A DNA stretch of 53,713 nucleotides from Candidatus Rifleibacteriota bacterium (GCA_015233155.1 JADFYG010000043.1:1-53713), one strand, 5' to 3'; shown: positions 19,024-28,509, counted from the first letter of the stretch. The notes: generated from the letters alone by a model not told the origin. Numbers and translations are program-made.

Positions 19024-20837
19024 AAACTTTCCTTCGCATTCTGGCTTACTTCAGTGGATATCTGTCGCATCTGGCAGCCGTTATTTTCATGAGCCTTGTG
19101 GTAGCGATATGTACTATATATCCAGCCTGGATAATGAAAAGCGTGGTTAATGATGTCCTCGTCGGCTGTGATCTTCATATGCTCGACCTGATCGCTATTT
19201 CCCTTATAGTTATTATGGGCGTGAAGGGCATTGCCAGCTATGGTCAGTCGTATCTCATGACATGGATTGGCCAGAGCATTTTGCGCAACATACGATCGGC
19301 TGCTTTTTTGCGGCTCCAACAATTATCATTGGCTTACTACGCAAAGCAGCAGGTAGGACAAATCATGAGTCGGATCACAAACGATGTACTTGTCCTCCAA
19401 AATCTGCTTTCGTCACTGACTGACACACTCGGAGCAATTCTGGCCACAGTCGGATTCATAGGCTATATTTTTTATCTGCATTGGAAGCTTGCAACGATAT
19501 CGGTAGTGATCATTCCAATAATAGGTGCAATAATCAACAAGTATGCCCGCAAGATGAAAAAAATCGGTACCGAGATGCAGAACAGAATTGGTGATATTTC
19601 GACGGTATTGCAGGAATTCATAATCGGAATTAAGGCTGTTAAATCCTTCACGCTGGAACCATTCCTGAGTGAGCGATTCGAGACTGCAAACTCCGAAACA
19701 TTTAAAGAAAATATGCGCGGAAATCATATTAATTCCTCGACGTCCCCTGTTATTGAGTTTATAAATACGATTGGTCTGGCAATCATTTTCTGGTATGGCG
19801 GGTATGAAGTCATTCATAAGCGCCTGGATGCAGGACAACTAATCAGTTTTCTCGTTGCATTAGTGGGACTTTTCACCCCGATCAAGAATATTTCGAAGGT
19901 ATCTAATATAATTTCTCAATCTGTTGGTGCAGGAGATAGAGTTTTCGAAATGCTAGATGCTCCAATTGACATTCTCGAAAAATCAAATGCCAAAGAATTA
20001 AAAGAATGTCGTGGGGCAGTTGATTTTAATGATGTTTCATTTACATATAATATCGACGAACCGATTCTAAACCATGTATCCCTGTCAGTCGCGCCGGGTG
20101 AGGTTGTAGCTTTGGTAGGCCCGTCTGGTGCAGGAAAAACCACTCTTGTCAATCTGATTCCGCGTTTTTTTGAAGTTCAAAGTGGCTCCGTAATGGTCGA
20201 TGGTCATGATATTCGTGATCTGACATTTTCATCACTTCGCAAGCAGATCGGAATGGTTCATCAGGAAACTCTTCTGTTCTCCGGCACAATCGAAGATAAC
20301 ATTCGCCTGGGGCGATTAGATGCAACACATGAGGCAATTGTCGCAGCGGCAACTTTTGCGAATGCAAACGATTTCATAAATGGACTGCCGATGGGTTATA
20401 ACACACCGCTGGGAGAACGCGGCGTCAACTTATCCGGAGGACAGGCGCAACGAATAGCTCTGGCCCGGGCATTTCTTAAAGACCCGCCGATTCTGGTTCT
20501 TGACGAAGCAACATCGGCACTTGATTCCGAAACAGAAAACATGATTCGAGAGTCACTGGCCCGATTGATGAAAAACCGTACTACATTTATTATAGCTCAC
20601 AGGCTGTCAACCGTAATTAATGCTGACAAGATCGTGGTAATGCAAAATGGCAGTATCGTCGAGTGGGGCACACATACTGCTTTACTTTCAAAAAAAGGCG
20701 TGTATTCCCACCTGTATCAGGCACAATATGCTCATCAGAAAGCCGATCTCACCGCCACAATCGCAGGTGCCGCAAATGGCGCGAGCATAGAAACTGCTCC
20801 TGGTATTGTATCGGACTTGCCAACTCAGGACTTGTGA
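19020..20837 (+). CDS. msbA: MsbA-type lipid A ABC exporter
   Basis: A 605-residue half-transporter with six transmembrane helices fused to a nucleotide-binding domain. The NBD has Walker A GPSGAGKTTL, the Q-loop around VHQETLLF, the signature LSGGQAQR, Walker B ILVLDEATSALD and the H-loop AHRLST. Family members flip lipid A-core from the inner to the outer leaflet of the inner membrane; the surrounding lpxB, acyltransferase and waaA genes support that role over generic drug export. It overlaps lpxB by ATGA and the next gene begins two bases after its stop. A tail of about 30 residues rich in Ala and Gly follows the NBD. Confidence 0.92.
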   Translation: MKTFLRILAYFSGYLSHLAAVIFMSLVVAICTIYPAWIMKSVVNDVLVGCDLHMLDLIAISLIVIMGVKGIASYGQSYLMTWIGQSILRNIRSAAFLRLQQLSLAYYAKQQVGQIMSRITNDVLVLQNLLSSLTDTLGAILATVGFIGYIFYLHWKLATISVVIIPIIGAIINKYARKMKKIGTEMQNRIGDISTVLQEFIIGIKAVKSFTLEPFLSERFETANSETFKENMRGNHINSSTSPVIEFINTIGLAIIFWYGGYEVIHKRLDAGQLISFLVALVGLFTPIKNISKVSNIISQSVGAGDRVFEMLDAPIDILEKSNAKELKECRGAVDFNDVSFTYNIDEPILNHVSLSVAPGEVVALVGPSGAGKTTLVNLIPRFFEVQSGSVMVDGHDIRDLTFSSLRKQIGMVHQETLLFSGTIEDNIRLGRLDATHEAIVAAATFANANDFINGLPMGYNTPLGERGVNLSGGQAQRIALARAFLKDPPILVLDEATSALDSETENMIRESLARLMKNRTTFIIAHRLSTVINADKIVVMQNGSIVEWGTHTALLSKKGVYSHLYQAQYAHQKADLTATIAGAANGASIETAPGIVSDLPTQDL

Positions 20838-20839
20838 AG

Positions 20840-21535
20840 ATGAGTATGCCTGCACGTTTTAAGAGAAACATATGGAGCGGGTCATATGCGCCAAACGTGC
20901 GTTTGCTCGGTCGTGCCATTGCCTTACTGATACGATTGCTCGAGCAAACCATTACAATTGAGCGAATCGGCTGGGAGCATTGGGCCGCCGCGCGTGCTGA
21001 CACGAATGGGCCGGGATCAACGCTGTTTGTCATTTGGCATGCTGAGCAGGTTGCCGCAATGATGCCGCTGAAAGAACGAGGCGTAGCTGCCATGGCTTCA
21101 CTTTCCAAAGACGGCGATATCGTTTCCGCTACCATGGAATGTCTTGGATACCGGCTTGTGCGGGGATCTTCTTCGCGTGGGGGAGCCCGCAGTCTGCTGG
21201 AAATGGCCCGTCTCATGCAGACAGAAAGTTGCGATGGAGCAATCACTGTCGATGGCCCGCGTGGTCCTGCACATAGAGCCAAGCCAGGCGCAGCACTGCT
21301 GGCTCAAAAAACAGGAGTGCCGATAATAGCGTTATCTGCTTCGACTTCCAGAGGGAAACGCTTTGCAAGTTGGGACCGCTTTGAGGTTCCCCTGCCATTC
21401 AGCCACGTGCTATTTATTCTTGGCAAACCATTCTTCATCGATCCCAAATGCCCCCTAGATGAAGGAACCAGCCTGATCGAAAAACAACTTTCGATCGTAG
21501 AGAATACTGCGGCCAAAAGGGGCATGATATGCTAG
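20840..21535 (+). CDS. DUF374 lysophospholipid acyltransferase-like protein
   Basis: A 231-residue protein of the DUF374 (LPLAT superfamily) group. It shows IWHAEQ (the His of the HX4D-like box), SLSKDGDIVS, VRGSSSRGGARSL and TVDGPRGPAHRAKPGA, all characteristic. Members are often found in lipid A operons, and an acyl transfer role on lipid A or a phospholipid is likely but unproven. The ATG at 20840 begins two bases past the msbA stop, and the 3' end overlaps the second LpxB-like gene by seven bases, so it sits firmly in this operon. Confidence 0.9.
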   Translation: MSMPARFKRNIWSGSYAPNVRLLGRAIALLIRLLEQTITIERIGWEHWAAARADTNGPGSTLFVIWHAEQVAAMMPLKERGVAAMASLSKDGDIVSATMECLGYRLVRGSSSRGGARSLLEMARLMQTESCDGAITVDGPRGPAHRAKPGAALLAQKTGVPIIALSASTSRGKRFASWDRFEVPLPFSHVLFILGKPFFIDPKCPLDEGTSLIEKQLSIVENTAAKRGMIC

Positions 21536-22743
21536 CCCCATCGAATCACGGAGATGGCACACCCCCGAACCCAAAGAGAGTGATGATTGTCGCTGGCGAG
21601 ACAAGCGGTGATATGTATGCTGCTTCATTGCTCGATGTGATGTTCGCACGCGGAGAACCCCTGGAAGTATTTGCTGTCGGCGGACCACAAATGCGTCGAA
21701 GACAAGTAAAATTGCTGTATGACAGCGACGACTGGGCGGCAATCGGATATATAGAATCGATTAAACTGGCTCCGCGACTATTGATGGTATTGCGGAAGCT
21801 ATATCGATTCCTTGAGACACATAAACCAGATCTTTTGATTCTCGTTGACTATCCGGGATTCAACATGCGTCTCGCACGTCGGGCACGTGTTTTCGGTATT
21901 CCCACACTGTTCTACTTTCCACCGAGCAAGTTTGCAACAAATCCTGACGATGTCGCAGATGCAGCACGCACATTGACCTGCGTTGCCGCGAATTTCACAT
22001 TTACTTACAAGTTGTATAAAGAGGCCGGAGCAAATGTCGAATTCGTTGGTCATCCTCTGATCGATCAGGCACAACCAACGATGAATCGAAAAGAGGCATT
22101 CGAAGCCTTTGCCCTTGATCCGACGCGTCCGGTGATCGGTCTTTGTCCCGGAAGTCGCAAAAGTGAGTTGATCCATCTTTTGCCGGTCATGCTCGAAGCC
22201 GCGAAAATGATTGCTGCAAAAAAACCAAATCTTCAGTTTGTAGTTCCCGTCATCGCGACAGGATCATCCGACGTTTATGGCATTTCAAAGTCCGATCTGC
22301 GGCGTCAACTCGATGAATCACAACTTCCGGTTAAAATTGTAGAAGGGCGCATATATGACGTCATGGCGATTTCGGAACTTCTGTTGATATCATCAGGAAC
22401 GGCAACACTTGAAGCCACACACATCGGAACGCCGATGATCATCGGCTATCGGGTCAGTCTGTTCACCGAAATTGTCGCGAAGCTTTTCAATAAGCTTCCC
22501 CGTTTCATCGGTCTGCCAAACATTATAATAGGGCGTCAGGCGGTGCCAGAATTGGTCCAGCATGATTTCACTCCCGAAAATCTGGCGCGGCATGCCCTGG
22601 AATTACTCGAATCTCCGGAACGTCGAGCAGAACAGAAATCCGCTATGGCTGAAGCCATCACCCATCTTGGCAAACCGGGCGCCCATAATCGCGTTGCAGA
22701 TCTGGCATTCGAATTGCTGCGACGCCAGAAAAGTATACGTTGA
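21529..22743 (+). CDS. Divergent second LpxB-like glycosyltransferase
   Basis: A 404-residue LpxB homologue. It keeps the family skeleton: VAGETSGDMYA, LILVDYPGFNMRLA with the conserved aspartate, FVGHPLID, LCPGSRKSEL with the donor-binding arginine, and SSGTATLEATHIGTPMII. The WAW-containing motif that follows CPQ in the true LpxB (VWAWHAGR) is replaced by PPSKFATNPDD. That suggests an intact nucleotide-sugar site but a changed acceptor or membrane-contact loop. It starts inside the end of the DUF374 gene. It could add a further sugar to lipid A, make a different glycolipid, or act as a non-catalytic partner; the sequence does not decide. Confidence 0.88.
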   Translation: MLAPSNHGDGTPPNPKRVMIVAGETSGDMYAASLLDVMFARGEPLEVFAVGGPQMRRRQVKLLYDSDDWAAIGYIESIKLAPRLLMVLRKLYRFLETHKPDLLILVDYPGFNMRLARRARVFGIPTLFYFPPSKFATNPDDVADAARTLTCVAANFTFTYKLYKEAGANVEFVGHPLIDQAQPTMNRKEAFEAFALDPTRPVIGLCPGSRKSELIHLLPVMLEAAKMIAAKKPNLQFVVPVIATGSSDVYGISKSDLRRQLDESQLPVKIVEGRIYDVMAISELLLISSGTATLEATHIGTPMIIGYRVSLFTEIVAKLFNKLPRFIGLPNIIIGRQAVPELVQHDFTPENLARHALELLESPERRAEQKSAMAEAITHLGKPGAHNRVADLAFELLRRQKSIR

Positions 22744-22856
22744 ATACAGATTTTTTCTCTCTTTCCATGGCCAACTCACTTTTTCAGGTGGGCAGGGGTT
22801 CTCAGGAGGAAATCCACCGGAGCGTATCCTACTGATACATTTTGCGAGATGATACT

Positions 22857-23804
22857 ATGATTTTTCGCTTCATGATGATTCTTTCCCGTATAGCATGCTT
22901 ATTTCCGGAAAGCGTCGGGCGCACGATCGCTGCGGGGCTCGGCATGACAGCCTCCCGGATCTGGATTCCGGAGCGATCCCGCATCCTGGAAACCATGGAT
23001 CGCGTTTATCACAGACTGGGAAAACACCCCCCACGGCCATTGTTCGAAATTATAGACCGGATGTTCATTCATTTTTCGCTGGTAGCATATGAAAGTCTTA
23101 GATTTCCTCTGCTGACCACAGATTTGTTGCAAACACGCATGGTATTTCATGGCGTCGAAAATCTCGAAGCGGCACTTGCCCCGGGAAAAGGAGTGATTCT
23201 AGCCGTCCCCCATCTTGGCAGTTGGGAAATGCTTGGCGCAGCCATCGCACATCGGGGATACCCCCTCCACTCCTTTTATCTTGCACAAAAAGAGAACGAC
23301 ATTGGCACTGCACTTGATTATTTCCGCGGATATTCTAAAATTGTACTGCATGATCGCGACCGAGGCGGGCTTGGGGCACTAAAAGCTCTTAAATACGGTG
23401 AAGCATTAGGCATGATTGCCGATCAGGACGGTGGCAATCACGGAGTTTACATTGATTTTCTCGGACACTGGGTAAGTATGCCTGCGGGTCCAGCAAACTG
23501 GAGTTTGAAACTTGGAGCCGCTTTGGTACCACTCTATTGTCTCAGGCAGGGACGTTCCACGCAATATGATGCGTGGTTTTTCCCGGCTCTCGGCACAGAA
23601 CAAGGTAGAAATCACGAAGAGCGTGTTATCGCACGCACACGCCGGCTGTCCGCAATGACCGAATCATGGATTCTCGCTCATCCAGACCAATACCTGTGGT
23701 TTTACGATCGATTCAAACCACGTCATCACGTGTATCTGGCCTCACTCAAAACAACAGGAATGACCATTCAAAGCGGTGATGCAGTATACCGGCCATCGGC
23801 ATGA
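22857..23804 (+). CDS. LpxL/HtrB-type lipid A lauroyl acyltransferase-like protein
   Basis: A 315-residue membrane-associated acyltransferase. The LpxL-family HX4(D/E) box is seen as PHLGSWEMLG, and later motifs ALGMIADQDGG, FLGHWVSMPAGPA and DQYLWFYDRFK match the late lipid A acyltransferases. It would add a secondary acyl chain to Kdo-lipid A. The ATG at 22857 is taken; an in-frame TTG at 22842 is possible. A 113-bp gap separates it from the second LpxB, so it may have its own promoter. It overlaps waaA by ATGA. Confidence 0.93.
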   Translation: MIFRFMMILSRIACLFPESVGRTIAAGLGMTASRIWIPERSRILETMDRVYHRLGKHPPRPLFEIIDRMFIHFSLVAYESLRFPLLTTDLLQTRMVFHGVENLEAALAPGKGVILAVPHLGSWEMLGAAIAHRGYPLHSFYLAQKENDIGTALDYFRGYSKIVLHDRDRGGLGALKALKYGEALGMIADQDGGNHGVYIDFLGHWVSMPAGPANWSLKLGAALVPLYCLRQGRSTQYDAWFFPALGTEQGRNHEERVIARTRRLSAMTESWILAHPDQYLWFYDRFKPRHHVYLASLKTTGMTIQSGDAVYRPSA

Positions 23805-25201
23805 TGAACAATCGCTTGAATTTTCACGATATGCATACATCATCTGATATTACATCCGTGATTGCGGAAGGGTTAGAGCAGGCAGTTTTCGGGGCTGCAC
23901 TACTTGCCGCAGCTGCGGGAGCGCCACTTCTGACACGGTATGTTCGACGCATTGGCGAGGGATTTCATCACTATTTCGGCGGATTGCCAATGCCAGCGAC
24001 CAGAAAGAATGAAGTATTACATCGGACAGCCTGTGATGAGGGCTCACTTATCTGGATTCACGGCGTTTCCCTTGGAGAGTCACTTGTAGGAGGGACCCTG
24101 ATCAGCGCTTTGCGCAAACGTTTGCCCCTCACCAGAATAGGTTACACGACAACTCATCCGGATGTTCTCGCCACGATGATTAAACGTGGGCAAACCAATG
24201 CGGCGGGATATTTCCCACTCGATTTCTCGCCATTCTGGGAACGCTCATTTCGACGATGGCGACCCAAGCTTGTGCTTACCGTTGAAACTGATTTCTGGCC
24301 TGGGTTTTCCAGAGCCTGCGTTCGACATGACGTTCCCTTGGTGTTAGTCAATGGCCGCATAAGCGCAAAACTACATCGATTTTATTCGATGTTTCCAGCA
24401 CTTGGAAGAACGGTGTTCGGTGCATATTCGCTGTTACTGGTACAATCGCCCGTTGATCGCGAGCGACTTATTGAAATGGGCGCGAAACCTGACAGCATCA
24501 ATATTATTGGCAATATCAAAATAGACATTGTTCCGGAGATCAACCACTCCCTGATAGAGTTCCTGATGCCTTGGAAGGGCAAAGATTCTCTGATCGTGAT
24601 GGGTTCTATGCATCAGTCAGAATTTGAAGGCATGGAACCGGTAATCGACACGCTGTTATCCTGCCCCCACATACGTCTGCTTATCGCTCCGCGGGATATT
24701 GCCAATATCGAAAAGTGGGAAATCGCTCTACGTCGACGTGGAATACATACATTGCGACGTAGCAATGCAACTTTTAACCGATCCGGAAAACCATTTACGG
24801 AGAGTGTTAACTCAAATGTCCGATGTCTGTTACTCGATACTATCGGAGAACTCGCATCTCTGTATCAGTTGGCTGACGCAGCCTTTATAGGTGGCTCTCT
24901 CGACGAAAGCGTCGGTGGGCACAATCCTCTTGAAGCTTTGTCACAAAACACTTTTACCGTCATGGGCCCTCACGTGCGCAACTTCGCCGATCTTGCGGAA
25001 GAACTTTCTTCGGCGGGAGGACTTGAGCTCGCTCGGAATGCCAGTGCCGTAGGCGACATACTCACCAAGGCGCTTTCTGAGTTTTCAGTCAGGCAGCATC
25101 AGCAACAGGCTGCCAAATGCGTTCTGGACCGACATCGGGGAGCGCTGAGTCGAACCATGCGCGTCCTCGAGCCGTATCTGGCTGACGAAAGGATGAAATA
25201 A
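23801..25201 (+). CDS. waaA: 3-deoxy-D-manno-octulosonic acid (Kdo) transferase WaaA/KdtA
   Basis: A 466-residue GT30 glycosyltransferase that moves Kdo from CMP-Kdo onto lipid IVA. An N-terminal hydrophobic anchor (about 28-48) is followed by the family motifs IWIHGVSLGE with the catalytic glutamate, YTTTHPDV, LTVETDFWPGF, LVNGRIS and, near the C-terminus, GGSLDESVGGHNPLEAL, which normally reads GGSL...GGHN.LEP. The N-terminus is about 35 residues longer than in E. coli. It is coupled to the LpxL-type gene by ATGA, and to the permease gene by TAATG. Confidence 0.95.
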   Translation: MMNNRLNFHDMHTSSDITSVIAEGLEQAVFGAALLAAAAGAPLLTRYVRRIGEGFHHYFGGLPMPATRKNEVLHRTACDEGSLIWIHGVSLGESLVGGTLISALRKRLPLTRIGYTTTHPDVLATMIKRGQTNAAGYFPLDFSPFWERSFRRWRPKLVLTVETDFWPGFSRACVRHDVPLVLVNGRISAKLHRFYSMFPALGRTVFGAYSLLLVQSPVDRERLIEMGAKPDSINIIGNIKIDIVPEINHSLIEFLMPWKGKDSLIVMGSMHQSEFEGMEPVIDTLLSCPHIRLLIAPRDIANIEKWEIALRRRGIHTLRRSNATFNRSGKPFTESVNSNVRCLLLDTIGELASLYQLADAAFIGGSLDESVGGHNPLEALSQNTFTVMGPHVRNFADLAEELSSAGGLELARNASAVGDILTKALSEFSVRQHQQQAAKCVLDRHRGALSRTMRVLEPYLADERMK

Positions 25202-25560
25202 TGATATATCTGGCCTATCTGGCTTGGGGCGGGATAATCGGCATAATCAGCGGCATTCTTGGAATCGGCGGCGGAATTCTCATCATTCCAACGTTGATAT
25301 TCATGTTTGGTCTGAGTCAGCACCAGGCACAAGGCACTTCTCTTGCAATGATGGTTCCGCCCATAGGCCTGATGGCCGCCTATCGATATTATCAGGAAGG
25401 AAATGTAATACTGCCGATCGCCATCATTGGCGCAATAGGCTTCTTCTTAGGAGGTTATTTTGGTGCCGGTTTTGCCCAGGCATTCACCGACCTCACTCTC
25501 AAGCGGGCATTCGGAGTACTGCTGATATTCGTCGGTTTACGTATGTTGTTCGTTCGATGA
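25201..25560 (+). CDS. Half-size TauE/SafE-family permease
   Basis: A 119-residue hydrophobic protein with four transmembrane helices. The glycine-rich GILGIGGGILIIPTLIF is the hallmark of one TauE/SafE half. Usual family members are about twice this length, built from two such halves, so this one presumably dimerises. The family exports or imports small anions such as sulfite, sulfonates or organic acids; no substrate can be assigned. The start codon overlaps the waaA stop (TAATG), making it the last gene of the envelope run; it meets the VOC gene tail to tail eight bases on. Confidence 0.85.
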   Translation: MIYLAYLAWGGIIGIISGILGIGGGILIIPTLIFMFGLSQHQAQGTSLAMMVPPIGLMAAYRYYQEGNVILPIAIIGAIGFFLGGYFGAGFAQAFTDLTLKRAFGVLLIFVGLRMLFVR

Positions 25561-25568
25561 TATTGAAT

Positions 25569-25928
25569 CTACGCAACTTCCCAGGAAATGCCATTTAAGT
25601 CTTCGAAGCGTAGAGAACCTTTTGGGCCGGTGCTCAATATTACGCCTCCGTCAAGGAGTCTCAAGTTCAAATATGCAAAATCATACGGATGAATAATAAG
25701 CTTGGTGTCGCCACGAAGCATATTATTATGTTTTGCGTCACATTCTCGCATTTCGACGGAGAACACTTCGATTTGAGGGCTTTCCAGACGAAGAATGCAG
25801 CCCTTTCCATCCTCGGCCTCGACCTCGCGCAAGTTATAAACCTGTTCGAGTCCGAGAATTCCGCGGTAAAAACTCCGGCTTTCCACCGGAAGATACGTAA
25901 AAATTCCAACGGGAGTGACGCCGATCAT
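25569..25928 (-). CDS. VOC/glyoxalase-fold protein
   Basis: A 119-residue protein with the two beta-alpha-beta-beta-beta modules of the vicinal oxygen chelate superfamily. It opens with a strand then the FYRGILGLEQVYN helix typical of these proteins, and ends with FEDLNGISWEV, the equivalent of the common DPDGN.EL ending. Substrate is not predictable; the family covers glyoxalase I, dioxygenases and antibiotic-binding proteins. The ATG at 25928 follows GGAGG at nine bases. It is a single minus-strand gene between two plus-strand units. Confidence 0.8.
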   Translation of the reverse strand: MIGVTPVGIFTYLPVESRSFYRGILGLEQVYNLREVEAEDGKGCILRLESPQIEVFSVEMRECDAKHNNMLRGDTKLIIHPYDFAYLNLRLLDGGVILSTGPKGSLRFEDLNGISWEVA

Positions 25929-26051
25929 CCGTGAAGCCTCCGATGAAGAGAGTTTTTTCGAATATCGACAATTTCAAAGCAATCCCTGAGAAAAACGCAG
26001 TTTTTGAAATCTTTCCGTCTCCATTCAATAAAGGATAGATCAAACACGTGT

Positions 26052-26080
26052 TGCACCGTGCAGCGTTCGGGGGTATACTC
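26052..26080 (+). promoter_or_regulatory. Sigma70-type promoter upstream of ilvE
   Basis: TTGCAC (26052-26057) and TATACT (26075-26080) lie exactly 17 bp apart, about 67 bp before the ilvE start. No attenuator-like leader peptide or terminator hairpin is evident in between. Confidence 0.7.
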
Positions 26081-26146
26081 AGGAGTTGCGGTTACTCATG
26101 ACGCAATAGGCTCATAAAGCCAATGCGCAAAGGAAAGGAACTAGTC

Positions 26147-27247
26147 ATGCAGATAGCCATTCACCCGCTGAAAGATTCGGAACTCAAGCCTATGTTTACC
26201 GACCCCGCAAAGCTTGGGTTCTGCAAAAGCTTTACCGATCGCATGTTCACCATGCTGTTTTCGGAAACAGAAGGATGGCACTCACCTGAAATCAAGAAAT
26301 TCGGACCATTGAGTTTTGAACCATCTACATGCGTCCTGCATTATAGTCAGGAAATTTTCGAAGGTCTAAAAGCTTTTTCCACAACAAAGGGAGAAATCAA
26401 TCTTTTCCGCCCAGAAATGAATGCGCGCAGATTCAACCGATCGGCAACACGTCTGTGCATGCCAAACATCCCTGAATCAGATTTCATCGAAAGCATAGAA
26501 ACTCTGATAAATCTTGAAAAGCGCTGGATTCCGAAAAGCCGAGGCGCTGCTCTATATATCAGACCCTTCATGATCGGAATTGACAACATTCTCGGAGTGC
26601 GTGCAAGCTCTAATTATCTGTATTGCGTGATCCTGAGTCCGGTTGGATCGTATTATCAGGAAGGTTTCAATCCGATCAGCCTTTATGTGACCACCGAATA
26701 CTCTCGCGCAGCGAAGGGGGGGCTCGGGGAAGCAAAAACCGGAGGGAACTATGCCGCAAGCCTTCTTGCCGGCCGCGTCGCACGTGAAAAGGGCTGTGCA
26801 CAAGTTCTCTGGCTTGACCCCATACAGCATCGTAATATCGAAGAAGTCGGCGCAATGAATATTTTTTTCGTTTTCAATAACGAACTCCTTGTTACACCAA
26901 AGCTAAACGGCTCTATTCTGGCTGGAGTTACACGTGACAGTGTACTGACGCTTGCCAAGCACCTGGGTCTCAAGACTGAAGAACGCGAGATCTCGATCGA
27001 TGAAGTAGTCGATGGCATCACTGCAGGAACTATCACGGAAAGTTTCGGAAGCGGTACGGCGGCCAGCGTATCTCCAGTCGGAAACCTGAAATACAACGAC
27101 AAAGACTATGAGATAAACAACCGTCTGGTCGGTCCTATTGCCCAACGACTGTATGATTATCTTCTCGGCATCCAGTATGGAGAGACCGATGATCCGTTCC
27201 ACTGGATCCGAAAAGTCAAGATGCAGGAAAAGGCCGCACTGGCCTGA
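26147..27247 (+). CDS. ilvE: Branched-chain amino acid aminotransferase
   Basis: A 366-residue PLP enzyme of fold type IV that interconverts Leu, Ile and Val with their 2-oxo acids using glutamate. Motifs include HYSQEIFEGLKAF, YIRPFMIG, the PLP lysine in GEAKTGGNYAAS, EEVGAMNIFFVF and GTAASVSPVG, which bind the cofactor phosphate. These mark the long (about 360 residue) group shared with eukaryotic BCATs. The ATG at 26147 is preceded by AAGGAA at good spacing. The CysQ-like gene follows after nine bases and probably shares the transcript. Confidence 0.95.
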   Translation: MQIAIHPLKDSELKPMFTDPAKLGFCKSFTDRMFTMLFSETEGWHSPEIKKFGPLSFEPSTCVLHYSQEIFEGLKAFSTTKGEINLFRPEMNARRFNRSATRLCMPNIPESDFIESIETLINLEKRWIPKSRGAALYIRPFMIGIDNILGVRASSNYLYCVILSPVGSYYQEGFNPISLYVTTEYSRAAKGGLGEAKTGGNYAASLLAGRVAREKGCAQVLWLDPIQHRNIEEVGAMNIFFVFNNELLVTPKLNGSILAGVTRDSVLTLAKHLGLKTEEREISIDEVVDGITAGTITESFGSGTAASVSPVGNLKYNDKDYEINNRLVGPIAQRLYDYLLGIQYGETDDPFHWIRKVKMQEKAALA

Positions 27248-27256
27248 TTTTGGCAA

Positions 27257-28111
27257 GTGTCTCTACCCGCTGCATTCCGACATCGCGATCTGGAATTTCT
27301 TGTCGAGGTTGGTGAGACCGCAGCAGCTGAAATTCTTCTCATTTATCACGATAATTTCACTGTCGAGTATAAAGACGGTTATGAACCTGTCACGCTAGCC
27401 GACAGGCAGGCCAATCGACTGATTTCGAGGCTTCTTGCAGAGCGTTTCCCGGAAGATGGCCTTCTGACCGAAGAAGAAGGAGTGCAAGCTCCATCGGCGC
27501 CGGCAAGCGGTCGTGTCTGGTTTGTCGATCCCATAGACGGAACGAAAGAATTCATAAGAAAAAATGGTGAATTCGCAATCCAGATCGGCGCTGCCCGCGA
27601 CGGAAAGATGGAAATTGGCCTTGTCCTGCAACCAACGACGGGTGATATATGGCTAGGAGCGATCGGGGAAGGTTGCAGACACAGATCATCCAGGAACGAA
27701 TGGTCAGATGTTCGAATCGTTGCTCCCGCCCCAGAAACAGGCGTAATTGTAGCCATGAGTCGTTCACATCCGAGTGGACTCGCACACCGCACTGCCGAAG
27801 CACTCGGCATGGCCGGAACATTTATACACGGAAGCGTCGGCTTAAAACTGATGGGAATTGCAAATGGACAGGGACATTTCTATCTAAACGATTCAAATTC
27901 GACAAAAGCATGGGACATCGCCTCTCCAGAGATTCTCTTCACAGAAGCGGGGGGAATCGTCACAGATCTTCTTGGACAGCGATTCGTTTATTCCGCCTCG
28001 GATCCATTCCACCACAATGGATTACTGGCAAGCTGTGATGCAAAACTTCATCAACGTATTTTGGACCTGGTTGCAAAGAATTCTTCGGTACCACCCCGGA
28101 TGCGCCGATAA
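27257..28111 (+). CDS. cysQ: Inositol-monophosphatase-family phosphatase, CysQ-like
   Basis: A 284-residue magnesium-dependent phosphatase. The metal-binding signatures are LTEEEG, FVDPIDGTKEFIRKNGEF and, near the C-terminus, STKAWDIASPEILFTEAGG. The TKEF extension of the DPIDGT box is typical of 3'(2'),5'-bisphosphate nucleotidase CysQ, which removes phosphoadenosine phosphate made in sulfate assimilation and carrier-protein modification; other IMPase-family substrates cannot be excluded. The start is a GTG at 27257, nine bases past ilvE, with no clear ribosome site. Confidence 0.88.
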   Translation: MSLPAAFRHRDLEFLVEVGETAAAEILLIYHDNFTVEYKDGYEPVTLADRQANRLISRLLAERFPEDGLLTEEEGVQAPSAPASGRVWFVDPIDGTKEFIRKNGEFAIQIGAARDGKMEIGLVLQPTTGDIWLGAIGEGCRHRSSRNEWSDVRIVAPAPETGVIVAMSRSHPSGLAHRTAEALGMAGTFIHGSVGLKLMGIANGQGHFYLNDSNSTKAWDIASPEILFTEAGGIVTDLLGQRFVYSASDPFHHNGLLASCDAKLHQRILDLVAKNSSVPPRMRR

Positions 28112-28160
28112 TGCAGGGAACACCTTGGTCGTCCCTATTGTCTGCATCCTGGAGGAACCC

Positions 28161-28376
28161 ATGATAGATCTGAAAGATTTCCTGAAAGAACATAATATGG
28201 TCATTGATGCTGAACATCGCGCAGCTCTTGAAACCTTGCGCATTATGGAAAGTCGCAACCAGCTTCTTGCAACAGCCAGAGGCAGCCTCAGAGAACATTT
28301 ACAGCAACAGCTTATAGCAGCAATAAAACGATTCAATGAAGAACCATTGCCAACCGATCCGACTCATATCAGCTAG
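28161..28376 (+). CDS. Small helical protein of unknown function
   Basis: A 71-residue acidic, mostly alpha-helical protein (MIDLKDFLKEHN...). I do not recognise the family. It has no cysteine, signal peptide or membrane segment, and the middle (about 20-60) looks like a single long helix or a helical hairpin. Support for being real is a strong GGAGGA ribosome site six bases before the ATG and its position 49 bp after the CysQ-like gene in the same direction. Confidence 0.65.
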   Translation: MIDLKDFLKEHNMVIDAEHRAALETLRIMESRNQLLATARGSLREHLQQQLIAAIKRFNEEPLPTDPTHIS

Positions 28377-28509
28377 GTTAACCGGAGCATTATCTTCCCG
28401 TCATACAGTGTACGATTTTTTATTTCAAGATTGGCTTGTCCGTTTGGATCCGGGGCTGTTTTTTTTCGTACCTCCGCATCCATGCAAGGAAAAAAAAACC
28501 GGGGAGAGC

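Noticed and set aside
20749..21282. Antisense frame across the msbA/DUF374 junction
   Set aside because: It covers two well-supported genes and lacks any family feature.
28455..28500. T-tract and A-tract that could pair as a hairpin
   Set aside because: Only A-T pairs over eight bases with a long loop; most likely low-complexity sequence, not a terminator.
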